From positions 124,001 to 188,000 of the forward strand of contig NZ_BAABHD010000081.1 of NCBI RefSeq assembly GCF_039541915.1: a stretch of DNA of 64,000 nucleotides. Direction: 5' to 3'. Positions 9,510 through 17,081 of the stretch are shown here, piece after piece. The notes below the pieces were generated by a model. It was not told where the DNA came from, did no database searches, and saw only the letters and a list, made by a program, of their open reading frames with translations. Positions within the stretch are counted from its first letter, which is position 1; each line of letters starts with the position of its first letter. A program made the translations under genes and the position numbers. Source of the stretch: Nibrella saemangeumensis. GTDB taxonomy: Bacteria; Bacteroidota; Bacteroidia; Cytophagales; Spirosomataceae.

Positions 9510-10730
9510 ATGACTAAGATCAATTTGAGTAATTCGCTGCTCGTAGCCTGCCTGTCTTTTGCGTTTGCAGCGTGTCAGAATGACCAGTTAGCGGACCAGA
9601 ATCCTTCTCCTTTATCGACTGATTATGTTCGTTTCTCCTCCGGCCAACCCACGGCCCGCGTGAATGGTCAGAAACAAAAATACATTGTCGTGCTCCGTCA
9701 GGATGTAGACGTGACCACACTTGATGGTGAAACCGATTACGATAAACGCAGTACGAAAATGCGGGGCGTTATCAATAATATAGTGAGTGGAAAATTTGCT
9801 GACCGCGCCGAAGAGGTATACAGCAAAGCCCTGAAAGGGTTTTCAATCCGGCTCGACGCCGACGAAGTCAACGCTTTACGGAACTCGCCGTATGTTGCCT
9901 CCGTAGAGCCCGACCAGATGATTATCCTGAGAAAGCCTACCACCACTACCCCAACCGAGCCCAGCACGCAGGAAACACCATGGGGGATCAGCCGCGTCGG
10001 CGGAGCCGTTTCCTACACTGGTACCAACGTAGCCTGGGTAGTAGATACCGGCATTGACCTCGACCACGCCGATCTGAACGTTGATGCCAATCGGGGCCGT
10101 AATTTTGTGGGTGGAACGTCCGCCGATGATGATCATGGCCATGGTACGCACGTGGCCGGCACCATTGCCGCCCGGAACAATACCGTTGGGGTAGTGGGAG
10201 TAGCCGCCGGTGCCAAAGTAGTGCCGATCAAAGTCCTGGATGGCAGCGGTAGCGGCTCAACGTCGGGAATCATTTCTGCCCTGGATTATATAGCGTCTGT
10301 AGGCAGAGCCGGTGATGTCATCAACATGAGCCTGGGCGGGGGTGTTTCCAGTTCGCTTGACAATGCGGTGCTGAATACCGCTGCCAGAGGTTTTTTCCTG
10401 GCATTGGCTGCCGGTAACGAGTCGCAGAGCGCCACGAATGTGTCGCCGGGCCGGGTGAATGGAACCAATATTTACACCATCTCGGCTTTTGACAGTAACA
10501 ACCTGTTTGCTTCGTTTTCAAATTTTGGGAATCCGCCCATCGACTACGCAGCGCCGGGTGTCAGCATTAAATCGACGTACCCGGGCGGTAGCTATGCCTT
10601 TATGAGTGGTACCTCCATGGCGACTCCACACATGGCCGGTGTGTTGCTGGCGACGGGAGGCCGGCCACGGGCAATTGGCCCGGTATCGGGTGACCCGGAT
10701 GGTAACGCGGACCAGATGGTAGCGCGCTGA
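9510..10730 (+). CDS. Subtilisin-family (S8) serine peptidase, lipoprotein
   Basis: This 406-aa protein has a signal peptide ending in FAACQ, with Cys22 as the expected lipidated residue. An inhibitor-I9-like propeptide spans about 55-140 (QKYIVVLRQDV to VASVEPDQ). The catalytic domain has Asp179 in VVDTGID, His211 in HGHGTHVAGT and Ser369 in SGTSMATPHMAG, so the triad is complete. It should be exported, matured by propeptide removal and anchored at a membrane, where it degrades proteins for nutrition. It has no C-terminal secretion (type IX) domain; the chain stops about 30 residues after the catalytic Ser helix. It is convergent with lgt, the enzyme that would lipidate it. Confidence 0.93.
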   Translation: MTKINLSNSLLVACLSFAFAACQNDQLADQNPSPLSTDYVRFSSGQPTARVNGQKQKYIVVLRQDVDVTTLDGETDYDKRSTKMRGVINNIVSGKFADRAEEVYSKALKGFSIRLDADEVNALRNSPYVASVEPDQMIILRKPTTTTPTEPSTQETPWGISRVGGAVSYTGTNVAWVVDTGIDLDHADLNVDANRGRNFVGGTSADDDHGHGTHVAGTIAARNNTVGVVGVAAGAKVVPIKVLDGSGSGSTSGIISALDYIASVGRAGDVINMSLGGGVSSSLDNAVLNTAARGFFLALAAGNESQSATNVSPGRVNGTNIYTISAFDSNNLFASFSNFGNPPIDYAAPGVSIKSTYPGGSYAFMSGTSMATPHMAGVLLATGGRPRAIGPVSGDPDGNADQMVAR

Positions 10731-10742
10731 TCAATCAGGCAT

Positions 10743-10778
10743 AAAAAAAGAGGACTCACGGGTGAGTCCTCTTTTTTT
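10743..10778. terminator. Bidirectional terminator between the peptidase and lgt
   Basis: This is a perfect 17-bp inverted repeat (10743-10759 and 10762-10778). A7 is at one end, T7 at the other, and the core is GAGGACTCAC. It serves both convergent genes; it ends 4 bp from the lgt stop codon. Confidence 0.9.
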
Positions 10779-10782
10779 ATCC

Positions 10783-11724
10783 TTACTCCTGAGGTACCGA
10801 ACTGTTTACTTTGGGATGATTCCGAAAACTTCGGATCAGAAAGAACAGCCCCATCAGGACCGCCGGAATGCTCAGAATCTGACCCATATTCAGGGCCATG
10901 GTATTTTCAAAGGCTTCCTGGTTTTCTTTGAGGAATTCGTAGAGGAAACGTAGCGTAAAAATCCAGACCATAAATAGGCCGAACAGCAGGCCACGGGGGG
11001 TGCGGGATTTGTAACGGTTCCAGAGCCCCATTAGAATAAAGAACAGGATCAGACAGGTAATCGATTCGTATAACTGCGCCGGATGACGGCTTACCAGCAT
11101 ATAATCCAGGTTCAGGCTGCCGTTTTTGATGGAAGTCATTACCTCTTCCAGCCGGGCCGGATTGGTTCGAATGGAATTGCTGAACGCCGAATCTTTGAAT
11201 ATAGGGTATTCATCCCTGGCTCTGACAAAGACAAATCCCCAGGGCACTGTTGTCGGTTTTCCGATAATTTCTGAGTTCATCAAGTTGCCCAGCCGGATAA
11301 ACGACCCGGCCAGCGCTACCACAATGGCAATCCGGTCGAGCACCCAGAGGAACGTCTGCCCCGTTTTGCGGCTATTGGCCCGGCGGGAGTAGATCCATAA
11401 CCCCAGGATGATCCCGATACCCGCGCCGTGGCTGGCCAGACCGCTGTAAGGCGGCAAGAGCACCTGCAGCGGATTTTTAAAGAGAAACTCCGGTTCGTAG
11501 AAGAGAAAATGACCAATCCGGGCGCCCAGCACAGTAGCCACTACCATAAACAGCAGCAGGTTATCGGTATCTTCAACCGGCTTTCCTTCCGTTTTGAAGA
11601 TCCGCACCATAATCTGCATGCCGATCAGAAAGCCCAGGGCAAACAACAGACCATACCAGCGAACGGAGAAGGAACCAAGGTGAAAAATTTCGGGATCGAC
11701 ATCCCAAATAATGTATTGCAGCAT
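10783..11724 (-). CDS. lgt: Phosphatidylglycerol--prolipoprotein diacylglyceryl transferase
   Basis: This inner-membrane enzyme moves diacylglycerol from phosphatidylglycerol to the lipobox Cys of prolipoproteins, the first step of lipoprotein maturation. At 313 aa with about seven membrane segments it fits the family. Signature regions are visible: RWYGLLFALGF near the N-terminus, GLASHGAGIGI (catalytic His region), and FIRLGNLMNSEIIGKPT, matching the family's GRxGNFxNxEL(x)G block. HPAQLYES, another conserved block, is also present. Many predicted lipoproteins in this window (3199, 9510, 14649, 18330, 30804) are potential substrates. It is divergent from yidD. Confidence 0.96.
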   Translation of the reverse strand: MLQYIIWDVDPEIFHLGSFSVRWYGLLFALGFLIGMQIMVRIFKTEGKPVEDTDNLLLFMVVATVLGARIGHFLFYEPEFLFKNPLQVLLPPYSGLASHGAGIGIILGLWIYSRRANSRKTGQTFLWVLDRIAIVVALAGSFIRLGNLMNSEIIGKPTTVPWGFVFVRARDEYPIFKDSAFSNSIRTNPARLEEVMTSIKNGSLNLDYMLVSRHPAQLYESITCLILFFILMGLWNRYKSRTPRGLLFGLFMVWIFTLRFLYEFLKENQEAFENTMALNMGQILSIPAVLMGLFFLIRSFRNHPKVNSSVPQE

Positions 11725-11834
11725 AACGGATTGTTTTCGGAGTCGTTTTTGTTGCTAACGACGAAGGTCCAGTAACGGCCGGCTATTGCTTCGACCGTCA
11801 GCCGACAAATATAAACGTTTTCCCGAAACCGACT

Positions 11835-12044
11835 ATGAAGCTTGTGCTGATTGGCTTTGTTCGCTTTTACCAGGCTGCCATCTCGCCTTATTTCCCGAAT
11901 GCCTGCCGCTATACGCCTACCTGCTCGCAGTATATGATTCAGGCGGTGCAAAAGCATGGTGCGCTGAAAGGAGGCTGGCTGGGTCTGAAGCGAATCGGCC
12001 GCTGCCATCCCTGGGGAGGGCACGGATATGATCCTGTCCCCTGA
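11835..12044 (+). CDS. yidD: Membrane protein insertion efficiency factor YidD
   Basis: This 69-aa protein has the full YidD pattern: FVRFYQAAISP, then CRYTPTCSQYM, a GxxKGxWLGLKRIGRCHPW block and the C-terminal HGYDPVP. YidD is a small inner-membrane-associated protein that helps YidC insert membrane proteins. It usually sits near rnpA or yidC, which are not seen here. It is divergent from lgt, with 110 bp between the two starts. Confidence 0.95.
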   Translation: MKLVLIGFVRFYQAAISPYFPNACRYTPTCSQYMIQAVQKHGALKGGWLGLKRIGRCHPWGGHGYDPVP

Positions 12045-12146
12045 CTGACAAATTGGCGGAGTGAGGGGAGTTGCCCGGTTTTTGAACCATCGGGTTGCAC
12101 AACCTTTTTAATAAAGACAATTGACTAACGACTATCGATTTGTAGT

Positions 12147-12527
12147 ATGATGGAAATAACGGCAGATAACCGACTGAAGCGATTACTGGTTGTGGGTGAC
12201 CGGGTCCTGATCAAACCCAAAGGGCCAAGCGAACGCACGTCCAGCGGCCTTTACCTCCCACCTACCGTGCAGGAACGGGAGCAGGTACAATCGGGCTACA
12301 TCATTAAGGTAGGACCAGGCTACCCGATCCCGGCCGCTATGGAGGACGAACCCTGGAAAGAAACCGAAGAAAAGGTAAAATACATGCCGTTGCAGGCTCA
12401 GGAGGGCGATCTAGCTATTTACCTCCAGCGCAACGCCATTGAACTGGAATACGAAGGCGAGAAATACGTCATTGTCCCGCAGGCTTCTATCCTGCTGCTG
12501 GAGCGTTCGGAAGACTTGTTTGACTAA
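12147..12527 (+). CDS. GroES-like co-chaperone family protein
   Basis: This 126-aa protein has a Cpn10 fold pattern. VVGDRVLIKPKGPSERTSSGLYLPPTVQE matches the start and mobile loop of GroES, and the C-terminus has GDLAIYLQRNAIELEYEGEKYVIVPQ followed by ASILLL. It is longer than classical GroES (about 95 aa) because of an insertion near 60-85 (GYPIPAAMEDEPWKETEEK). It is not next to groEL. This variant is common in Bacteroidota as an additional copy; its partner and role are not established here. It is followed by the DUF4174 gene after 14 bp, probably cotranscribed. Confidence 0.88.
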   Translation: MMEITADNRLKRLLVVGDRVLIKPKGPSERTSSGLYLPPTVQEREQVQSGYIIKVGPGYPIPAAMEDEPWKETEEKVKYMPLQAQEGDLAIYLQRNAIELEYEGEKYVIVPQASILLLERSEDLFD

Positions 12528-12541
12528 GCTATTTAAACACT

Positions 12542-12985
12542 ATGCGCGTCCGTTGGTTGATTATCCTGTTGATACTTACTATTGGATCTACTCTCGTTAT
12601 GGAAAGCGTAGCTAATCAGCGGAAGTCGCTCAAAGCGATTCTCGACGAAAAAAAAGATAATAGCCGGGTGGTGCTGGTATACGTCCGCGACGACGCCCAA
12701 CACTATCTGATTGAACAACAGGATAGCTTCCGGCAGGTGGAAGATGAATTCCGGGAGCGCGACATGGAAATTATTGTCCTGGTAGCCTCTACCCTGATGG
12801 AGCCCGACCGGCAGTTTCTGATGCAAAGTGATTTTAAGCTGATTCCGGCCGAAGACTTCATGGGCTGGCTCATTGGTAAAGACGGTACGGTAAAGCACCG
12901 GTTTGCTCAGCCAATCGATCCCAAAGAGCTTTTTTCCCTTATCGACACCATGCCGATGCGGAAGCAGGAGATGAAGAAGCAATAG
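12542..12985 (+). CDS. DUF4174 domain-containing protein
   Basis: This 147-aa protein begins with a single hydrophobic segment (WLIILLILTIGSTLVM) that is a membrane anchor or signal. The remainder resembles DUF4174 domains: RVVLVYVRDDAQ, EFRERDMEIIVLVA, and the typical end IGKDGTVKHRF then ELFSLIDTMPMRKQEM. This looks like a thioredoxin-like fold without a CxxC active site, so redox chemistry is unlikely. Function is unknown. It follows the GroES-like gene closely and is ended by a terminator. Confidence 0.82.
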   Translation: MRVRWLIILLILTIGSTLVMESVANQRKSLKAILDEKKDNSRVVLVYVRDDAQHYLIEQQDSFRQVEDEFRERDMEIIVLVASTLMEPDRQFLMQSDFKLIPAEDFMGWLIGKDGTVKHRFAQPIDPKELFSLIDTMPMRKQEMKKQ

Positions 12986-13005
12986 GTTTGGCAGGCAGTT
13001 CTCAG

Positions 13006-13046
13006 CAGGCAGTTGGCAGAGAAGAATGTCGACTGCCTGTTTTTTT
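13006..13046 (+). terminator. Terminator after the DUF4174 gene
   Basis: Arms CAGGCAGT (13006-13013) and ACTGCCTG (13032-13039) are followed by seven T residues. A second copy of the GGCAGT word lies just upstream (12991-12999), so alternative pairing is possible. Confidence 0.75.
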
Positions 13047-13089
13047 GTATACAGGTGGAGATTTGCCCACTTCGGTATATCTTTCCGCC

Positions 13090-13962
13090 ATGAGTGAGCG
13101 ACTATTAATCACCGGAGCCAGCGGCAACGTCGGCACTGAAACGATCAACGCCCTGACGGCTTACCCCACCGCCGATTATCAGGTAGTGGCCGGCGTACGC
13201 AACCCGACAGAAGACCGCGCCGGCGTACCCGACACCGTCAGCGGCCTGGTCCGGCTCGACTTCACCAATCCCCGCACCTTCGACACCGCCCTGGAAGGCA
13301 TTGACCGGGTGCTGCTGGTGCGACCTCCCCAACTCGCCGATGTAGCCAGGTACTTTGCACCCTTTGTAGGTGCCATGCAGCGGGCAGGGACGAAGCAAGT
13401 GGTTTTTCTGTCCTTGCAGGGCGTCGAAAACAATCCGCTTACCCCCCACGCCAAGATAGAAAAACTAATTACCAACGCCCATCTCCCCTACACCTTTCTG
13501 CGGCCGGGGTTCTTCATGCAGAACCTCAGCACAACGCACAGGAAGGAGATCCGTGAACGCAATGAAATCTTTGTACCGGCCGGTAACGGCAAAACCAGCT
13601 TCATCGACGTCCGCGATATTGGGTCCATAGCCGCCTTATCCTTAAGGGATACCGGACATATTAACAAAGCCTACGAGCTGACGGGTAGTGAAGCCCTCAC
13701 GTACCACGAAGTAGCCGAAATTCTGTCTGAGGTATTGGGCCGGACGATTACCTACACCGATCCGTCTATTTTCCGGTTTGTCTGGCGCAAACGCATACAG
13801 GAGAACGTTTCACTGGGCTTCGTGCTGATTATGGTTACCCTTTATTCCGTTGCCAAAGCCGGTCGGGCCGGTGGTTTAACCGATGAGGTACAGCAGTTGC
13901 TGGGTCGCCCACCCATCACCTTCCGGCAATTTGCGGAGGATTATAAAAAAGTGTGGATGTAA
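13090..13962 (+). CDS. NmrA/SDR-family NAD(P)-binding protein
   Basis: I choose the ATG at 13090 (MSERLLITGASGNVGT); an upstream in-frame start would run through the terminator. The protein is 290 aa with a Rossmann nucleotide motif GASGNVG at once after the start. It also has VVAGVRNP, HAKIEKLI, and FLRPGFFMQNL, which are typical of NmrA-like reductases and quinone oxidoreductase 2 (YtfG-like) proteins. The C-terminal part (YELTGSEALTYHEVAEILSEVLGR) is the usual substrate-side region. Likely an NAD(P)H-dependent oxidoreductase or redox sensor; the substrate is unknown. A TATCTTTC sequence lies just before the ATG, suggesting a very short leader. Confidence 0.87.
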   Translation: MSERLLITGASGNVGTETINALTAYPTADYQVVAGVRNPTEDRAGVPDTVSGLVRLDFTNPRTFDTALEGIDRVLLVRPPQLADVARYFAPFVGAMQRAGTKQVVFLSLQGVENNPLTPHAKIEKLITNAHLPYTFLRPGFFMQNLSTTHRKEIRERNEIFVPAGNGKTSFIDVRDIGSIAALSLRDTGHINKAYELTGSEALTYHEVAEILSEVLGRTITYTDPSIFRFVWRKRIQENVSLGFVLIMVTLYSVAKAGRAGGLTDEVQQLLGRPPITFRQFAEDYKKVWM

Positions 13963-14010
13963 ACCGTACTTATCTCTTGTGGGCAAAAATAGAAGTACTA
14001 CCGATATACT

Positions 14011-14556
14011 ATGACTGTTCAAACCGCTTACCAAAAAGCCATTCTATTTGCTGCGGCAAAGCATCAGGAAGAGGAGCAAACCTTACCGGGAACCAATCTG
14101 CCGTATGTGGTGCATCTGAGCAACGTAGCCATGGAGATACTGATTGCCGGGCATGCAACAGGGACCCTCGATCTACCATTTGCGATTCAGGTTGCGCTCC
14201 TGCACGACGTGCTGGAAGACACCGCTACAACAGCCGGTGAGTTAACATCGCAGTTTAGTATTGCGGTTGCCACTGCCGTTGCTGCATTGACTAAAAACAA
14301 CGCCCTTCCTAAATCCGAAAAAATGCAGGATAGCCTCAACCGAATCAGAAGCTGTAGTAAAGAGGTTTGGGCGGTCAAACTGGCCGATCGGATAACCAAT
14401 CTACAGGAGCCGCCCAGCAGTTGGTCCAAGGCGAAAAGGCTCGACTATGTTGCAGAAGCTCATACCATACTTTCCTTTCTGGCCGGCGCAAATGAGTATC
14501 TGGAGGCAAGGCTGCAACAGAAAATACATGACTATGAACAGAATTACTGCGGCTGA
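14011..14556 (+). CDS. HD-domain phosphohydrolase, small ppGpp hydrolase-like
   Basis: The 181-aa protein is nearly all HD domain. LPYVVHLSNVAMEIL carries the first His, LLHDVLEDT the HD/ED metal and catalytic motif, and VKLADRITNL the last Asp. This order matches stand-alone alarmone hydrolases (Mesh1/SAH type) that cleave (p)ppGpp 3'-pyrophosphate with Mn2+. The usual RKG/RRxxxGxPYI start is altered to an acidic EEEQTLPGTNLPYV, so guanine binding may differ. No synthetase, TGS or ACT domains follow. A different nucleotide substrate is possible. Confidence 0.82.
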   Translation: MTVQTAYQKAILFAAAKHQEEEQTLPGTNLPYVVHLSNVAMEILIAGHATGTLDLPFAIQVALLHDVLEDTATTAGELTSQFSIAVATAVAALTKNNALPKSEKMQDSLNRIRSCSKEVWAVKLADRITNLQEPPSSWSKAKRLDYVAEAHTILSFLAGANEYLEARLQQKIHDYEQNYCG

Positions 14557-14648
14557 ATTCTCAACAAATAATGTCTGCCCCGTTACGCCGTTCAGACCAT
14601 GAACTTATCAGTAAATCAATCGAAATCCTCGAACAGAACCTAACCTGG

Positions 14649-15365
14649 TTACGGCATTAACTCTTTTAACTTAGGCATAAAATAAGCTACCTCATCATAA
14701 AGACCCAGTAGTTTATAGACGCCTACTCCCATTTTATTTCTTTCTTCTTCGGGAAGAGCATCCAGGGAGGCTCGCATTTTGCGGAAGTTCTGCGCGTCCT
14801 TTTCCATGAATACTGCAGACCGGTTATACTGGCTCTCGGCGAGTTGAATGCGCTCCTGAGGAGTAAGCGTATTGGTCAGCCGGTTAATTCCGATATATAC
14901 CAAACCGGGGTGCGGACTATCGGAGTCGACGAGACACTTTACGTAATAGACTATTCTGGCCGATGCTTTGTCGCCGGGCTGCAACACCAGATTGAAATCT
15001 CTCAGGATGATCTGCGAGACATGCTCCTTAATCACAGGCCCCAGCGGATCGGCCTCGATTTGCGGCTGATTAGCCACAAAAATGCTGTCAATGTATGTCC
15101 ACGACCGAGTCTGCCGTAACTGGTCTATTTCCTCAAACAGGAAGGGTATACCCATTGCCGCCAGTCGGGCCTTGGCCGCTCCAACGGCCTCTCTGCCCAG
15201 CGCCGATTTTTCGACACTGACCGTGTAAGCGACTTTGCTCAAGTCGGCTTCGTAGTTGGCCCGGGCATCGGCGGTAATAATCATTTTTTTGCCATTACTG
15301 TCAATGGTCTGATACTGATTGCAGCCGACCAGGGCCGTGCACAGCAATACATATAGCCAACGCAT
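14649..15365 (-). CDS. Predicted lipoprotein of unknown function
   Basis: The 238-aa protein starts with a signal peptide ending in the lipobox LVGC (Cys15). The mature part has no motif I can assign; it contains SVEKSALGREAVGAAKARLAAMGIPF and a helical C-terminal half ending in LPEEERNKMGVGVYKLLG. A segment about residues 90-135 (PLGPVIKEHVSQIILRDF, then LQPGDKASARIVYYVKC) looks like a beta-rich domain. It is convergent with the HD gene and separate from the downstream helicase. Secreted and probably periplasmic or outer-membrane anchored. Confidence 0.75.
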   Translation of the reverse strand: MRWLYVLLCTALVGCNQYQTIDSNGKKMIITADARANYEADLSKVAYTVSVEKSALGREAVGAAKARLAAMGIPFLFEEIDQLRQTRSWTYIDSIFVANQPQIEADPLGPVIKEHVSQIILRDFNLVLQPGDKASARIVYYVKCLVDSDSPHPGLVYIGINRLTNTLTPQERIQLAESQYNRSAVFMEKDAQNFRKMRASLDALPEEERNKMGVGVYKLLGLYDEVAYFMPKLKELMP

Positions 15366-15534
15366 AAGAAAAAAGGTAAGGTCCGAAATGCTTATATCGC
15401 TCTAATTTACAGCATGGTAACTAAATTTTATTTAAGCCTTGGGCTGAATTTATTTTGCGGCAGTTCAACGTACCTCTGTGCTTCAGCCCGTTCTACGGAA
15501 ATTAATTAGCCCGGCGCTCTGTTATGGCCTAACT

Positions 15535-16872
15535 ATGACTTTTCACGATTTAAACCTCAACAAACCGCTGCTCAGCGCACTCGACGATCTGGGCTTCACG
15601 ACGCCAACAACCATTCAGGAGAAGGTCTTTTCGGTGGTGATGTCCGGCCGTGATGTGTGTGGCATTGCCCAGACCGGAACGGGTAAGACCCTGGCCTACC
15701 TGCTACCCTGCCTGCGACAATACCAGTTTTCGAAAGAAAAGCTGCCGCAACTGCTCATCCTGGTGCCCACCCGCGAACTGGTGGTGCAGGTAGTCGAAAG
15801 CATCCAGAAACTCAGTAACTACCTGAACCTGGTAGTGGTAGGCGTATACGGTGGGGTGAATACCAAAAGCCAGATTGCTGACGTACAGGCCGGGGTCGAT
15901 GTGCTCGTAGCTACACCCGGCCGCCTGATCGATTTGACCAGCGTTGGGGTACTGAAGGTGAAGAATGTAAAACGGGTTGTTATTGACGAAGTAGACGAAA
16001 TGCTCAACCTGGGCTTCCGCCCGCAGCTTACGCGCATTTTGGATGTATTGCCGCCCAAACGGCAGAACCTGTTGTTTTCGGCTACACTGTCAGAGGAGGT
16101 AGAGGGACTGCTGGATGCGTATTTTGCCAGTCCTGTCCGGATAGAGGCCGCTCCGGTCGGCACCCCGCTTCAGAACATCGACCAGATAGCCTATGCTGTA
16201 CCGAACTTTCATACCAAGGTAAATCTGCTGGAAGCCCTGCTAAACCGCGATTCGGGTTTAAGCCGGGTGCTGGTGTTTACCGCTACCAAGCAGTTGGCCG
16301 ATGACCTGTATGAAGAACTGCAACCCAGGCTAAAAGAGGACGATACCATCGCCGTCATTCATTCCAATAAATCGCAAAACCACCGGTTCGAGAGCGTGCG
16401 GCAATTTCAGGAAGGACAATGCCGGGTGCTGATTGCCACGGATATCATTGCGCGGGGACTGGATATTGCCGACGTATCACACGTGGTAAATTTCGATATG
16501 CCGGAGGATCCAGAAACCTACATCCACCGCATCGGCCGGACAGGTCGCGCCGACAAACGGGGTACCGCCATTTCGTTCATTACTCAACGCGATCAGGAAT
16601 ACCAGACGGCCATCGAGTCGCTGATGAATTACGCCATTCTGATGACTCCCCTGCCCAAAGGCCTAACGATTTCCGATGAACTGATGGAACACGAACAGCC
16701 AAAGGTTACCATGAAAAACATCGTGGTAAAGTCATCCCGACCCGAAGACGGCGGTGGCGCATTCCACGAAAAGATTGACAAGAATAAGAAGGTAAACGTC
16801 CGCCGGGACCATGAAGCCGAAAAGCGCCAAAAATATGGGCGCCCGATCCGGAAGACGCGGCCGAATAACTGA
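15535..16872 (+). CDS. DEAD-box family RNA helicase with DEVD motif II
   Basis: The start is taken at ATG 15535 (MTFHDLNLNKPL), matching the N-terminus of the other helicase; an upstream GTG would add 19 poor residues. It is 445 aa. Motifs are Q (TPTTIQEKVF), I AQTGTGKT, Ia PTREL, Ib TPGR, II DEVD instead of DEAD, III SAT, V ATDIIARGLDI and VI HRIGRTGRA. The change from Ala to Val in motif II is conservative and many family members tolerate it. A short basic tail follows (RRDHEAEKRQKYGRPIRK). Likely RNA remodelling in ribosome biogenesis or mRNA turnover. Confidence 0.93.
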   Translation: MTFHDLNLNKPLLSALDDLGFTTPTTIQEKVFSVVMSGRDVCGIAQTGTGKTLAYLLPCLRQYQFSKEKLPQLLILVPTRELVVQVVESIQKLSNYLNLVVVGVYGGVNTKSQIADVQAGVDVLVATPGRLIDLTSVGVLKVKNVKRVVIDEVDEMLNLGFRPQLTRILDVLPPKRQNLLFSATLSEEVEGLLDAYFASPVRIEAAPVGTPLQNIDQIAYAVPNFHTKVNLLEALLNRDSGLSRVLVFTATKQLADDLYEELQPRLKEDDTIAVIHSNKSQNHRFESVRQFQEGQCRVLIATDIIARGLDIADVSHVVNFDMPEDPETYIHRIGRTGRADKRGTAISFITQRDQEYQTAIESLMNYAILMTPLPKGLTISDELMEHEQPKVTMKNIVVKSSRPEDGGGAFHEKIDKNKKVNVRRDHEAEKRQKYGRPIRKTRPNN

Positions 16873-16894
16873 CCGTTCAGTACTGAAATAACAA

Positions 16895-16920
16895 AGCCCC
16901 GGCAGAAGACTACCGGGGCT
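16895..16920. terminator. Hairpin after the DEVD helicase
   Basis: Arms AGCCCCGG (16895-16902) and CCGGGGCT (16913-16920) have a 10-base loop. There is no T-run on the plus strand, so termination here would be weak. It lies 22 bp beyond the helicase stop. Confidence 0.5.
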
Positions 16921-17010
16921 GGAAAAGCATAACAGTGAAAGAACGACGCTTTACTCCTTTTATTGTGTGGCTTGAGCAATAGTGTAAGTATTTTTCAAAA
17001 TATTTTCAGT

Positions 17011-17073
17011 CGTCCGTAATTGTATCGCGTCACAGACGCGGACCTCGCCCGTCTCACGATACAATTACGGACG
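17011..17073. repeat. Large palindromic element between convergent genes
   Basis: Perfect 17-bp arms (17011-17027 and 17057-17073, beginning CGTCCGTAATTG) enclose a 29-bp centre that is itself partly self-complementary (CAGACG against CCGTCTC). It sits 8 bp beyond the 3' end of the gene at 17082. It has no T-run and looks more like a cruciform or REP-like element than a simple terminator. Confidence 0.7.
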
Positions 17074-17081
17074 AGCACGAG

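Noticed and set aside
14571..14660. A 29-codon frame (MSAPLRRSDHELISKS and on) after the HD gene
   Set aside because: It starts with ATG and reads plausibly, but is very short, overlaps the end of the minus-strand lipoprotein gene and has no family. It could be the remnant of a gene; evidence is not enough.
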